A DNA stretch of 64,000 nucleotides, taken from positions 51,259-115,258 of the forward strand of contig NZ_JAIXUB010000030.1 in NCBI RefSeq assembly GCF_027484205.1, written 5' to 3'. The notes below the pieces were generated by a model. It was not told the origin of the DNA. It did not search any database and saw only the letters and a program-made list of their open reading frames with translations. Source of the stretch: Flavobacterium sp. (GTDB lineage: Bacteria > Bacteroidota > Bacteroidia > Flavobacteriales > Flavobacteriaceae). Made by a program: the position numbers and the translations under genes. Shown piece by piece: positions 43,666 to 52,863 of the stretch (positions within the stretch are counted from its first letter, which is position 1; every line of letters begins with the position of its first letter).

Positions 43666-45358
43666 TTTTGTTGATTTTTTTGGCATAAAATCCGTCTTTT
43701 AAATCGTTGCTTCTTTGTTGTGGAATGATGTAAAAATATTTCTTGAAATAGGTAATTTGATCTTTGTTTACGCAAGGAAGTGATCCGTTTCCGCTTGCCC
43801 AAAAGAAATCGTTTTGGATAGGTGAGTTGTATTTAAAATTACCCAATTGAATCACTTCAAATGATGTATTGTTTTTAGTGTTTTCGTGAGGAAAAATGAT
43901 ATTTTCTGTTGAAAAATTACTGAGTTCCATCATAAATTTATAATTTGAAAAACGATTTAAATTGACAGGAAGAAATAAAATTAGTAGCGTTGGAACTAAC
44001 GAAAGCAATAAGACAATATTAACTATTCGTTTATTTTGAAACAAACAAATGAAACAAAATAGTGAAAAGAACAAAATAAAATTCATGAAAAATCGATATT
44101 GTGGCGAGGTTGCAAAAAGGATGATTAATTGCAAAAGCATCAAAATATAAAGTATCCAAACTGGTTTTTTGTTTTGAAATTTAAAGATAAAAAAGGGTGT
44201 AATTAGAATTAGTAAAATAATCAATTTATTGAACAATCCATTTAGTTTTGGGAGAGATAACCATCTTAAGAATAAATCGAAAGCCGACATAGAATTGTAT
44301 TGTTGCAAATCGACAAAGTATCCGTAATATTTTAATTGGTCGTAATAAAAATTTTCAATACTATCAGGAATCGCATAATCCATAGTTAATGATGAAAATA
44401 ATTTGGATGGGAAAATTGGCGAACCACAAATAATCATGTTTTTCGTTATAAAAAGTATCAAAACAATAGTTGCAAGTATAAAGGATTTTGATAGGTTTTT
44501 AGAAAGATTTTTGAAGTTTTGAATCAATAAAATTATTGGAATTAATGCAAAAGTTAAAGTTGTATTTTTAATGTAAAGCGTAAAAAGTATTAAGATTACA
44601 ATCAAATTGAATATTTCAACAGTACAATTTTTGAAATTTTCTAAAAAGTAAAAAAAGATGATGAACGATAAAACATAAACTGGAATATCAGGAGATGGTG
44701 CGCTAATAAATTGAAAAAGAAAAATACTTGCAATTGGAAATAATCCTATTAAAAGGTAGTTTGTATTTTTATTTTGATAAAATGCTTGAAGTTTTTGAAA
44801 AGAAAAAACAGTTCCCAAAAGCATTATAAAACCACTTAAATCATTGAAATTTGGATATAAAAATGAAAAATTAAAAACACTTTGGGTTACATGCCAACCA
44901 CTCGTTTGACCAAGAAAAAAATGCAAATTCACAATTCCTTTTACAAAACCGTATTCGTTAATCCATTTGATGGTTTGAATGTAATATGATTCATTATCGA
45001 TTACATAAGGAATGGAACTGCATTGCGCAACAATCATTAAAGTTATTGTAAATAAAAAGAATTGCAACGTTTTTGATAATGATTTTAATTCGTTGCAAAA
45101 GACTTTATACTTTTCAATAATCTCTTTATGGAATTTAAAAAAAAGTAGAAGATTTAGAATCAAGAGAACTCCATGAAATTCAATATTTATTCTGCCAAAA
45201 ATTGCCCAAATGCTCGCAAGAATAGTAACAGAAAACAATCCTAAAATGGAAGTAATGACGAAGTTTTTATTTTTCAATCCAATACATCTATCAAAACCAA
45301 AACCAATATTGATTGTGGTAAAGAGAATGTAAATCCATGATAGAAGTATTAGAAGCAT
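43658..45358 (-). CDS. large polytopic membrane protein, possibly glycosyltransferase-C-like
   Basis: 566 residues with roughly 12 transmembrane segments in the first 470 and a C-terminal extracytoplasmic domain of about 90 residues (FSNYKFMMELSNFSTEN to the end). No catalytic motif can be named with confidence. The layout (long hydrophobic core, short polar loop NESYYIQTIKWINEYGF after the second segments) resembles membrane sugar transferases or LIC_10190-type proteins. Its 3' end overlaps the TIGR02757 gene. A tandem repeat block lies just upstream. Confidence 0.75.
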   Translation of the reverse strand: MLLILLSWIYILFTTINIGFGFDRCIGLKNKNFVITSILGLFSVTILASIWAIFGRINIEFHGVLLILNLLLFFKFHKEIIEKYKVFCNELKSLSKTLQFFLFTITLMIVAQCSSIPYVIDNESYYIQTIKWINEYGFVKGIVNLHFFLGQTSGWHVTQSVFNFSFLYPNFNDLSGFIMLLGTVFSFQKLQAFYQNKNTNYLLIGLFPIASIFLFQFISAPSPDIPVYVLSFIIFFYFLENFKNCTVEIFNLIVILILFTLYIKNTTLTFALIPIILLIQNFKNLSKNLSKSFILATIVLILFITKNMIICGSPIFPSKLFSSLTMDYAIPDSIENFYYDQLKYYGYFVDLQQYNSMSAFDLFLRWLSLPKLNGLFNKLIILLILITPFFIFKFQNKKPVWILYILMLLQLIILFATSPQYRFFMNFILFFSLFCFICLFQNKRIVNIVLLLSLVPTLLILFLPVNLNRFSNYKFMMELSNFSTENIIFPHENTKNNTSFEVIQLGNFKYNSPIQNDFFWASGNGSLPCVNKDQITYFKKYFYIIPQQRSNDLKDGFYAKKINKND

Positions 45359-45370
45359 TTATTTTTTTAA

Positions 45371-45418
45371 GAGTTTAAAAGTTTAAGAGTTTAAAAGTTT
45401 AAGAGTTTAAAGGTTAGA
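45371..45418. repeat. three tandem 16-bp repeats before the large membrane protein gene
   Basis: Two perfect copies of GAGTTTAAAAGTTTAA (45371-45386, 45387-45402) and a third diverged copy (45403-45418). An opposite-strand relative (ACTTTAAACCTGAAACTC, about 45424-45442) can pair with it. The same 16-mer, with a terminal T, occurs at 49868-49883. Confidence 0.85.
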
Positions 45419-45444
45419 TACAAAACTTTAAACCTGAAACTCTT

Positions 45445-46107
45445 TTAAATACTAATTTGTCCATCAACCATTACTAATTTCCGGTCTGCCATGTTGGCTA
45501 ATTCTTCGTTGTGGGTTACAATTACGAAGGTTTGTCCAAATTCATCACGAAGTTTGAAAAACAATTGATGTAAATTTTCTGCTGAAGCCGTATCTAAATT
45601 TCCTGAAGGTTCATCGGCAAAAATCACAGCAGGTTTGTTGATTAAAGCTCTTGCAACTGCTACTCTTTGTTGTTCACCGCCAGAAAGTTCGTTGGGTTTG
45701 TGATCGATTCTGTGTGATAATCCTAAATAATCAAGTAATCTTTTGGCTTCTTTTTCGGTTTCTTTTTTTTCTTTTCCACCAATAAATGCTGGAATACAAA
45801 CATTTTCTAAAGCTGTAAATTCGGGTAACAATTGATGAAACTGAAAAATGAATCCCAAATGTTGGTTCCTGAATTTAGATAACAATTTATCGTTCATTTT
45901 TAAAATATCTTCATCATTTATTGTTAATGATGTGCCATTTTCAACACTTGGTTTGTCTAACGTTCCGAGTATTTGCAATAGTGTAGTTTTTCCTGCGCCA
46001 GATGCACCTACAATGGATACAATTTCACCTTTTTTTATATGTAAATCAACTCCTTTTAAGACTTGTAAAGTATCGTAAAACTTATGAATATTTTTGGCTG
46101 TGATCAT
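45445..46107 (-). CDS. lolD: ABC transporter ATPase, LolD-like
   Basis: 220 residues. Walker [10 protein letters not shown] (34-42), Q-loop [10 protein letters not shown], signature [15 protein letters not shown], Walker [13 protein letters not shown], His-switch VIVTHNEE. The NLDTASAE and short length fit the LolD/MacB-type ATPases that drive lipoprotein release from the inner membrane. The membrane partner (LolC/E) is not adjacent. MacB-type export is the alternative. Confidence 0.88.
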   Translation of the reverse strand: MITAKNIHKFYDTLQVLKGVDLHIKKGEIVSIVGASGAGKTTLLQILGTLDKPSVENGTSLTINDEDILKMNDKLLSKFRNQHLGFIFQFHQLLPEFTALENVCIPAFIGGKEKKETEKEAKRLLDYLGLSHRIDHKPNELSGGEQQRVAVARALINKPAVIFADEPSGNLDTASAENLHQLFFKLRDEFGQTFVIVTHNEELANMADRKLVMVDGQISI

Positions 46108-46225
46108 GCTTCAATTTTTCACAAAGTAACAAAGTATTTTATAAAAAATGAGTGATATAGATTTTTTTTATCGTTGAATAAATAATAAATAAAAGTTAAA
46201 GAAAACTTTTTGTTTAAAATTATTG

Positions 46226-46233
46226 TAAATTTG
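46226..46233 (+). promoter_or_regulatory. -7 box of folE
   Basis: TAAATTTG, perfect TAnnTTTG, 31 bases before the folE ATG. Confidence 0.45.
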
Positions 46234-46264
46234 TTAAACAAAATAATTTAAAAATAAATTAGCC

Positions 46265-46936
46265 ATGAACACATTAATTGAAAAAGAAATTTACGAATTG
46301 ATTGGCGATAATCATCAGATGACATCGGCAGAAACACCATTACGTCTTGATGCATTTGACAAATCTGATGCTGACAAAATGCAAACCATTGAAAAGCATT
46401 TTCATATTATTATGGAAGAAATGGGATTAGACATGACAGACGATAGTCTTCAAGGCACACCTCACAGAGTTGCTAAAATGTTTATCCAAGAAATATTTTC
46501 TGGATTAAATCCGGCGAATAAACCAAAAATATCAGTTTTTGATAACAGTTATAATTATGACAAAATGTTGGTGGAAGCTAACATTAGTTTCAATTCAACT
46601 TGCGAACATCATTTTCTGCCAATTGTTGGTAAAGCACACATTGGTTATGTATCAAGCGGAAAAGTTATCGGTCTATCTAAATTAAACAGAATTGTAGATT
46701 ATTATTCCCGTCGTCCACAGGTACAAGAGCGTTTGATTATGCAGATTTACAACGAATTAAAAACGGTTTTAGAAACTGATAATGTAATTGTTGTTATGGA
46801 AGCAACACATTTGTGTGTGTCAAGTCGTGGAATCAAAGATGAATCGAGTTATACTTCAACCATTCAATATGGTGGAATTTTTAATGAAAAAGAAAATAGA
46901 AACGACTTTTTCAACATGATTAATCAGCCTAAATAG
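46265..46936 (+). CDS. folE: GTP cyclohydrolase I
   Basis: GTP to 7,8-dihydroneopterin triphosphate, first step of folate/tetrahydrobiopterin synthesis. It has 223 residues, type IA. Zinc ligands Cys113 and His116 lie in STCEHHFLP, and the second Cys in HLCVSSRG. QVQERL and HIGYVSSGKVIGLSKL motifs are present. Own promoter; a small membrane protein follows after 50 bp. Confidence 0.95.
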   Translation: MNTLIEKEIYELIGDNHQMTSAETPLRLDAFDKSDADKMQTIEKHFHIIMEEMGLDMTDDSLQGTPHRVAKMFIQEIFSGLNPANKPKISVFDNSYNYDKMLVEANISFNSTCEHHFLPIVGKAHIGYVSSGKVIGLSKLNRIVDYYSRRPQVQERLIMQIYNELKTVLETDNVIVVMEATHLCVSSRGIKDESSYTSTIQYGGIFNEKENRNDFFNMINQPK

Positions 46937-46944
46937 TTTGGCAT

Positions 46945-46952
46945 TAGATTTG
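46945..46952 (+). promoter_or_regulatory. -7 box upstream of the small membrane protein gene
   Basis: TAGATTTG, perfect TAnnTTTG, 34 bases before the ATG at 46987. Confidence 0.4.
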
Positions 46953-46986
46953 TAATATCATTTCCAAATTATAAATTTAATTAGAA

Positions 46987-47310
46987 ATGATATTACAATC
47001 GGATGCATTGACCAACTTAAGTAACAAACAAAGAAACTTATTTTTAGGTATTTTTCTTGATGTAGTTGGAATGTTAACCTATTTAGTTCCGTTTTTCGGA
47101 GAATTTGCAGATACTATTTGGGCACCACTAGCTGCTTTTATGTTATCTTACATGTACAAAGGTTCTATTGGTAAAGTGGGTGGAATAATAGAATTTCTGG
47201 AAGAAATTTTACCTTTTAGTGATTTTATTCCAACATTTACATTGACATGGATTTACACTTATGTAATTAAAAAACAAGACGATACTCAAACATTAAAGGA
47301 ACTTCATTAG
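46987..47310 (+). CDS. small membrane protein of unknown function
   Basis: 107 residues with two predicted membrane segments (FLGIFLDVVGMLTYLVPFFG, about 20-39, and DTIWAPLAAFMLSYMYKG, about 43-60) and a further hydrophobic end (TLTWIYTYVI). No recognised catalytic motif. Its stop lies within the stem of a terminator. Confidence 0.75.
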   Translation: MILQSDALTNLSNKQRNLFLGIFLDVVGMLTYLVPFFGEFADTIWAPLAAFMLSYMYKGSIGKVGGIIEFLEEILPFSDFIPTFTLTWIYTYVIKKQDDTQTLKELH

Positions 47311-47322
47311 TTCCTTTTTTTA
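47295..47322 (+). terminator. intrinsic terminator overlapping the stop of the small membrane protein gene
   Basis: AAAGGAAC (47295-47302) pairs perfectly with GTTCCTTT (47310-47317), then T-run. Confidence 0.85.
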
Positions 47323-47634
47323 TTTTTCAAAAAAATCGGCAATGAATCCTAATTTCATGCTTCTGAGCATTTTCTTTTCAAAAGCCCAAAAGAATTTGAA
47401 TTGACCAAATAGAAATCCAAAACTTACCAGAAGAACTTGGTAAACAGGAAAAATCATTACAATATATAACGGATAATAAAGCCACAAGGAAATTGTTTCT
47501 TTTGTAATTCCGAAAAGTGCTAAAATAGGTTTTGCAATAAAAGCTGAAGTAGAACCTGTAACTGCAAATACAACAATTATGACAACTACTTGCCAATTTG
47601 ATGTTATGTTCCAACGTTCTTTAAAACTTCCCAT
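47320..47634 (-). CDS. DUF6787-like membrane protein
   Basis: 104 residues, two to three transmembrane helices. The N-terminus FKERWNITSNWQVVVIIVVFAVTGS and the following STSAFIAKPILALFGI match a small Flavobacteriia family, which I recall as DUF6787. Function unknown. Follows the DUF6146-like lipoprotein gene on the same strand (30 bp apart). Confidence 0.78.
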   Translation of the reverse strand: MGSFKERWNITSNWQVVVIIVVFAVTGSTSAFIAKPILALFGITKETISLWLYYPLYIVMIFPVYQVLLVSFGFLFGQFKFFWAFEKKMLRSMKLGFIADFFEK

Positions 47635-47664
47635 TTTTTTTGATAAAGTGCAAATTTACTCAAT

Positions 47665-48093
47665 TTATGGACGTGGAACAAATCCGGCGAGTTGTTGTTT
47701 GTATGTTATTTGAAAATAAATGAAATAGTTGTAAATGAGATAATTTACCTCGTAACCATACTTCGTATTAAAGTCATAATTTATTTGCATTTCATACAAA
47801 GTTGGATTGTATTGTTGCGGTTGCGTTACTCTTCTATTCCATTCAGTCACATAAATTTGATTTCTATTTTGCATGTAACTTTCAGAATAATATCCTCTTG
47901 GTTTCGCAAACGAATTTAGCCATGAACTAAATCCTCCATCAATTATAATTACTTCATATTCAAGTTCTTTATTAGCAATTTTAATGGTGTCAGAAGTTTT
48001 TGAATTTATTTCTTTATTATCAGAAATAGGTTTTGATGGCGAACAACCAATGATAAATAATAGTATTGCTAAGATGAAAATTAGATTTTTCAT
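47665..48093 (-). CDS. DUF6146-like lipoprotein
   Basis: 142 residues from ATG 48093; an in-frame TTG at 48126 would add 11 residues before the signal peptide and is unlikely. The signal peptide ends in the lipobox FIIGC (Cys18). The mature part shows EVIIIDGGFSSWLNSFAKPRGYYSESYMQ and YVTEWNRRV, typical of a Flavobacteriia family that I recall as DUF6146. Likely an outer- or inner-membrane lipoprotein of unknown role. Confidence 0.8.
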   Translation of the reverse strand: MKNLIFILAILLFIIGCSPSKPISDNKEINSKTSDTIKIANKELEYEVIIIDGGFSSWLNSFAKPRGYYSESYMQNRNQIYVTEWNRRVTQPQQYNPTLYEMQINYDFNTKYGYEVNYLIYNYFIYFQITYKQQLAGFVPRP

Positions 48094-48156
48094 TTGACTA
48101 TTTTTTATAAAGTTACTAAAATTCAATACATTATAAGTTAATTTAGAATTGTTTTA

Positions 48157-48190
48157 ACAAAAAAAAACACCTTAACTAGGTTAAAGTGTT
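48157..48190 (-). terminator. intrinsic terminator of the DUF937-like gene
   Basis: AACACCTTAAC (48166-48176) pairs with GTTAAAGTGTT (48180-48190), one G:U; on the minus strand a long T-run follows. Confidence 0.85.
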
Positions 48191-48212
48191 TCTATATTAT
48201 AATGGTTGGAAA

Positions 48213-48773
48213 TTATTTTCCTCCAAAAAGTTTTCCTAATAAACCTCCAAGACCACCAGATTTTTTAGTTACAGCAGAAATTGCATCGCTCATTCCTACT
48301 TGTCCGTCACCATCTTGATCTAAACCAAATTGGCTTCCATATTTAGAAACAGCATCCATTAATCCACCACCATTTCCGCCAGAAATTGAGCTAATTAAAT
48401 CTGAAATATTAAATCCAGGTTGATTTGGATCTTGAGCTTTGTTAATTAATCCACCTAATATTTGAGGAATTAAACCACCAGCAACGCTACCAGCAGCTTC
48501 TGATGATAATCCAAATTTTTCACCAAGATTTCCAGTTACTTTCCCGGTTAATTCTTGAACCACTGGATTGTTCATGTCAATTGGAGTTTTACCAGAAAGT
48601 AATCCAGCTAAATCACCAATATTTCCACTTGCAACCATATCTTTTAAACCTGAAAGTATTGAACCTCCAGCTTCTTCCATGACGGCTTCATTATGTTCAT
48701 TTGGCACCGCAGGATTATTTACTACTGCATCACCACCAAATTGTTTTACTAATTCTGTAAGTTGTTCAAACAT
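48213..48773 (-). CDS. DUF937-like glycine-rich protein with an EF-hand-like loop
   Basis: 186 residues, cytoplasmic by prediction (no signal). The N-terminal half is a DUF937/YidB-like helical module (MFEQLTELVKQFGG; GSVAGGLIPQILGGLINK). Near residue 155 the loop LDQDGDGQVGMSD fits a calcium-binding EF-hand or dockerin-like loop (D-D-G-D-G-x-V). It ends in a glycine-rich helix (GGLGGLLGKLFGGK). Role unknown. Confidence 0.8.
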   Translation of the reverse strand: MFEQLTELVKQFGGDAVVNNPAVPNEHNEAVMEEAGGSILSGLKDMVASGNIGDLAGLLSGKTPIDMNNPVVQELTGKVTGNLGEKFGLSSEAAGSVAGGLIPQILGGLINKAQDPNQPGFNISDLISSISGGNGGGLMDAVSKYGSQFGLDQDGDGQVGMSDAISAVTKKSGGLGGLLGKLFGGK

Positions 48774-48901
48774 AGTTTTTTGTTTTTAGTTTTAACAAAG
48801 GTATAAAAGTTTAAAAACAAATGTTAAAAACGTCAAATTTATTCTACAAAAAATCCAAATCTAAGTTTTATTTCAGATTTGGATTCTATTTTAAAAGTCA
48901 A

Positions 48902-49855
48902 TTATTTCTTTAATAAACCTATAATTTGTTCGGCTAATTCTGTTCCAATTCTATCTTGGGCTTCTAAAGTTGCAGCACCGATGTGTGGTGTTAACGAAAT
49001 TCTTGGATGCATCAAAATTTGGATTTCCGGTGTTGGTTCTTTTTCAAAAACATCTAAACCTGCAAAAAGAATTTTATCGCTTTCTAAAGCTTCGATTAAA
49101 GCAACCTCATTAATTACGCCACCACGAGCGCAATTTACGATTCCTACATTGTCTTTCATTTGAGCAATTTCATCAGCATCAATTACATAACCTTCTTGCG
49201 CAGGAACGTGAAGTGTAATAAAATCAGAATGTTTGAATAAATCTTCTAATGGTTCTGTAACAATATCTACATTGATGAATTGACCTGTGTAAAAATCAAC
49301 TCTGATTTCAGCATTACTTAAAAATTTATCGGCAGCAATGACTTTCATTCCAAGTCCAAGAGCCATTTTTGCAACCGCTTGACCAATTCTTCCAAAACCA
49401 ATAATTCCCAATGTTTTACCACGAAGTTCAATTCCGTTTGCATAAGCTTTTTTCAAACCTTCAAAATTAGTGTCACCTTCTAAAGGCATATTTCTATTAG
49501 AATCGTGTAAGAAACGAACACCTGTAAATAAATGTGCAAACACTAATTCTGCCACACTTTCAGAAGAAGATGCTGGCGTGTTGATGACATGAATTCCTTT
49601 AGAACGAGCATATTCTACATCAATATTGTCCATTCCAACGCCACCACGACCAATGATTTTTAAATTTGGACAAGCATCAATAATATCTTTACGAACTTTG
49701 GTTGCGCTTCTTACTAAAATCACATCAACATTATTTGTATTGATGAAATTGGCAACTTGTTCCTGAGCTACTTTGGTAGTAATTACTTCAAATCCACCTT
49801 TTTCTAAAGCTTTAATTCCGCTTTTTGAAATTCCGTCGTTAGCTAATACTTTCAT
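48902..49855 (-). CDS. serA: D-3-phosphoglycerate dehydrogenase (short form)
   Basis: First step of serine synthesis. It has 317 residues; the C-terminal ACT domain of long SerA proteins is absent, so classical serine feedback is not expected. Motifs: GRGGVGMDNID, Rossmann GIIGFGRIGQAVAKMAL, catalytic Arg in NCARGGVINE, and the Glu/His pair ending in LTPHIGAAT. Third gene of the serC-GNAT-serA set, strongly supporting the serine role over a generic 2-hydroxyacid dehydrogenase. Confidence 0.92.
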   Translation of the reverse strand: MKVLANDGISKSGIKALEKGGFEVITTKVAQEQVANFINTNNVDVILVRSATKVRKDIIDACPNLKIIGRGGVGMDNIDVEYARSKGIHVINTPASSSESVAELVFAHLFTGVRFLHDSNRNMPLEGDTNFEGLKKAYANGIELRGKTLGIIGFGRIGQAVAKMALGLGMKVIAADKFLSNAEIRVDFYTGQFINVDIVTEPLEDLFKHSDFITLHVPAQEGYVIDADEIAQMKDNVGIVNCARGGVINEVALIEALESDKILFAGLDVFEKEPTPEIQILMHPRISLTPHIGAATLEAQDRIGTELAEQIIGLLKK

Positions 49856-49859
49856 TTTT

Positions 49860-49899
49860 GAGTTTATGAGTTTAAAAGTTTATGAGTTTAAAAGTTAAA
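49860..49899. repeat. intergenic repeat block before serA
   Basis: Half unit GAGTTTAT (49860-49867), then GAGTTTAAAAGTTTAT (49868-49883) and GAGTTTAAAAGTTAAA (49884-49899), followed by an inverted ACTCAT. Same 16-mer as 45371-45402. Begins 4 bases from the serA start codon. Confidence 0.8.
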
Positions 49900-49912
49900 A
49901 CTCATTTATAAT

Positions 49913-50506
49913 TTATATTCTATTTTTTAAATTTTGTTTGACTGAATCAAACCATTCATTTTTCAGAATGCTTAAAACTATTGCGTCAATTCTGTCTCCT
50001 TTAGCATTGGTGCTGAAGTTTCTTAAAACTCCTTCTTCGATACAACCAATGCTTTTCATTGCATTGATACTTCTTTTGTTCAAATTATTGGCTCTAAAAC
50101 CCACACGTTCTAAATTCATTTTTTCAAAGGCAAACTCTAAAAGTAGATATTTACAGTTTTTATTTAATTTGGTTCCTTGAAACTCTTTTCCATACCATGT
50201 AAAACCTATTTCTAAATGTTTAGCTTCAAGGTTTATATTGTAAAAACGTGTGCTTCCAGCAATTTTATTACTTATTTTGTCAAAAACTAGAAACGGATAT
50301 TCTACTAATTTATCTTTTTGAGACAACGCCTTTTCAATATATTTTTTCAAGTTTTCAGGACTGTCTGGTCCATTTGCATTAAAACTCCAAAGTTCGGATT
50401 CATCAATAGAAAATGCAACTAATTTTTCATAGTCAGAAGTTTGTAATGGTTGCAAACGCACTACATCATTTTCTAAAATATATATTTCTTTGAAATTGAA
50501 ATTCAT
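49913..50506 (-). CDS. GNAT family N-acetyltransferase
   Basis: 197 residues, RimJ/RimL-like GNAT. Visible: LENDVVRLQPLQTSDYEKLVAF, LEIGFTWYGKEFQGTKLNK (acetyl-CoA strand/loop), LERVGFRANNLNKRSINAMKSIG. Acetyl acceptor unknown. It lies 10 bases after serC and 57 bases before serA, so it is co-transcribed with serine synthesis genes; whether it acts on serine metabolism is not shown. Confidence 0.88.
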   Translation of the reverse strand: MNFNFKEIYILENDVVRLQPLQTSDYEKLVAFSIDESELWSFNANGPDSPENLKKYIEKALSQKDKLVEYPFLVFDKISNKIAGSTRFYNINLEAKHLEIGFTWYGKEFQGTKLNKNCKYLLLEFAFEKMNLERVGFRANNLNKRSINAMKSIGCIEEGVLRNFSTNAKGDRIDAIVLSILKNEWFDSVKQNLKNRI

Positions 50507-50516
50507 ACATGAAACC

Positions 50517-51584
50517 TTAAACTTGAAACTCTAAATTTTTCATCACGTCAACCAATACTTGAACACTTTCTAATGGTAAAGCATTGTACATTGAAGCACG
50601 ATAACCTCCAACAGAACGATGTCCTGGCAATCCAGAAATTCCTGCTTCTTTCCACATTTTGTCAAAAATAGGAGCGTGATTTTCATCATTTAATAAAAAT
50701 GTTACGTTCATTATACTTCTATCTTCAACGGCTGCAGTTCCTTTAAATAATGGATTTCTATCGATTTCAGCGTATAATAAATTGGCTTTAGCTTCATTAA
50801 CTTTTTCAATTGCAGCAATTCCGCCTAGGTTTTTTAACCACTGTAATGTTAAAAGCGATGCATAAACTGGAAAAACAGGTGGCGTATTGTACATACTTTC
50901 TGCTTTAATATGTTTTTCATAATCCAGCATACTTGGAATGTATTTTCCAGATTTTCCTAAAATTTCTTCTTTTACAACTACTAATGTTGTTCCAGCTGGA
51001 CCCATATTTTTTTGCGCTCCAGCATAAATTAAGTCAAATTTAGAAAAGTCTAAAGTTCTTGAAAAAATATCCGAACTCATATCGCAAACTACAGGAACAT
51101 TTGTCGTAGGAAACGATTTCATTTGCGTTCCAAAAATTGTATTGTTACTCGTACAATGAAAATAGGAAGCATCTTCTGGAATAGAATAATCTTTAGGAAT
51201 GTGATTGTAATTTTGCTCCTTTGATGAACCAACAATTAAAGTTTCTCCAAAATGTTTGGCTTCTTTTATAGCATTATTTGCCCATGTCCCAGTATCTAAG
51301 TAGGCAGCTTTTCCATCAGTTTTCATTAAATTGTATGGAACCATCAAAAATTCTAAACTTGCTCCACCAGCTAAAAATAAAGCTTGATATCCTTTTCCTT
51401 CTAATCCTAAAAGTTCTAAAACTAAAGCTCTTGCTTCGTCCATAACGGCAACAAAATCTTTACTTCTGTGGGATATTTCTAAAATAGATAAATCGGAATT
51501 ATTAAAATTTAAAATAGCTTGTGCTGATTTTTCAAAGACTTCTTGAGGAAGAATACATGGTCCGGCGCTGTAGTTGTGTTTTTT
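50517..51584 (-). CDS. serC: phosphoserine aminotransferase
   Basis: PLP enzyme converting 3-phosphohydroxypyruvate and glutamate to phosphoserine. It has 355 residues from ATG 51584 (KKHNYSAGPCILP); a TTG at 51617 adds only an unlikely extension. PLP Lys lies in YAGAQKNMGPAG, with HRSKDF, CTSNNTIFGTQM and GHRSVGGYRASMYNA as further marks. Starts the serC-GNAT-serA operon. Confidence 0.95.
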   Translation of the reverse strand, partial: KKHNYSAGPCILPQEVFEKSAQAILNFNNSDLSILEISHRSKDFVAVMDEARALVLELLGLEGKGYQALFLAGGASLEFLMVPYNLMKTDGKAAYLDTGTWANNAIKEAKHFGETLIVGSSKEQNYNHIPKDYSIPEDASYFHCTSNNTIFGTQMKSFPTTNVPVVCDMSSDIFSRTLDFSKFDLIYAGAQKNMGPAGTTLVVVKEEILGKSGKYIPSMLDYEKHIKAESMYNTPPVFPVYASLLTLQWLKNLGGIAAIEKVNEAKANLLYAEIDRNPLFKGTAAVEDRSIMNVTFLLNDENHAPIFDKMWKEAGISGLPGHRSVGGYRASMYNALPLESVQVLVDVMKNLEFQV

Positions 51585-51721
51585 CATTGTTAAGATAATG
51601 CAAATTTTAAGGTGCAAATTTCGTAAATAGCATATGAAAAAGCAGTTAGAATTCTACAATAATCAGTGCTTGTTATTAACGAAATCGTTATAGTTTATAA
51701 GAATTTTTGAGAATAATGCAA

Positions 51722-52780
51722 TCAAATTTGTTGAAGAAATGATAAAGTATCAACGTTATCTGCATAATCCCAAAGATTTGGTTTTTGGGTTTGTCCAAAT
51801 CGAATAGAACCTGAAATTAAGTCTTTAGAAACAATGCATTGAATTTGGTCAGCATCATTTTCTAATCGCGATTTTATCTCATCCAAATTTTCATAATTTT
51901 CATAAAAAACGGAAGAAATAGGTGAGGAGTAACTGGTGTCTTCTTTAATTGTTAGAAATTCATTATCTAATAATTTGAAATTACTCATTAAGAATACGGC
52001 TTTGTTATAATCGTAATTATTAGAATATTTTTCATAAAAAATTACATCCTTATATTCATAAATTGCTTTGAAGAAGTTTTCAAAATTATAATCTTTTGGT
52101 ACAAATAATTTGGAAACATTACGACAACCTAAGCCAAAGTATCTAAAAATATCTTCACCTAAATTCACTAAATCTTCATGTGATTCATTTCCCGTTAAAA
52201 TAGCTACTGAGTTTCTGTTTTTACGAATAATACTAGGCTTGTCTTTAAAATAAAATTCGAAATATCGTGCTGTATTGTTACTTCCAGTTGCAATAACAGC
52301 ATCAAAGTTCTCTAATTTTCCATCAGTAAATGTGATGTAATCTCCAATTTCTGGATTTACAGAAATTAGATAATTCGAAAGAAAAGGCAATAATTTTTGA
52401 TCGTTGGAAGATGTTTTTACCAAAACTTTATGACCCGAAACTATTACCGATAAAAAATCATGAAATCCAACTAACGGAATGTTTCCTGCAAGGATTAATC
52501 CAACGGTTTTTGGTTGCACATTTGAAAAATCATAATTCGATAACCAATTGTTTAAATTTTCTTCAGTCAAAGCTTCTGCCCAAGAATTTATAGCAAAGTA
52601 AACTTGTTCTGGTGTGAACCAACCGTTGTGAGATTGTGATAATTCAATTAAATTTATAAAATCATCATAAAACAAATTGTTATTTAAAACAGCCTCATTT
52701 TTGATACTATTATCCAATGAAAACTGGCTTAAAAACTTTCCTAATTCTACAAAAGCGTTAATTTTTTCTTTTTGTAACAT
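51722..52780 (-). CDS. LuxC-like acyl-CoA reductase
   Basis: 352 residues, LuxC/acyl-CoA reductase fold (aldehyde dehydrogenase superfamily). Catalytic Cys in FRYFGLGCRNVSKLFVP and nucleotide-binding VIATGSNNTARYFEFYF are visible, along with GLILAGNIPLVGFHDFLSV near the start. It would reduce an acyl-CoA or acyl-phosphate to an aldehyde. No luxD/luxE or luciferase genes are present, so bioluminescence is not implied. Divergent from a ferredoxin gene, with which it shares an interleaved promoter region. serC lies 137 bases downstream. Confidence 0.88.
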   Translation of the reverse strand: MLQKEKINAFVELGKFLSQFSLDNSIKNEAVLNNNLFYDDFINLIELSQSHNGWFTPEQVYFAINSWAEALTEENLNNWLSNYDFSNVQPKTVGLILAGNIPLVGFHDFLSVIVSGHKVLVKTSSNDQKLLPFLSNYLISVNPEIGDYITFTDGKLENFDAVIATGSNNTARYFEFYFKDKPSIIRKNRNSVAILTGNESHEDLVNLGEDIFRYFGLGCRNVSKLFVPKDYNFENFFKAIYEYKDVIFYEKYSNNYDYNKAVFLMSNFKLLDNEFLTIKEDTSYSSPISSVFYENYENLDEIKSRLENDADQIQCIVSKDLISGSIRFGQTQKPNLWDYADNVDTLSFLQQI

Positions 52781-52787
52781 TTGTAAC

Positions 52788-52828
52788 TTGTTTATGAATG
52801 GTTTTGATTGTAATTTTGTGCAAAATTA
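52788..52828. promoter_or_regulatory. interleaved divergent promoters (acyl-CoA reductase / ferredoxin)
   Basis: Plus strand: TTG (52788-52790), 20-bp spacer, TAATTTTG (52811-52818). Minus strand: TAATTTTG read from 52828 to 52821. The two perfect -7 boxes face each other 2 bases apart as an inverted repeat (TAATTTTG-TG-CAAAATTA), so one polymerase should exclude the other. No clear -33 for the minus promoter. Confidence 0.6.
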
Positions 52829-52863
52829 AAACAAATCATTTAGGATTAAGGATTTTTTAAATC

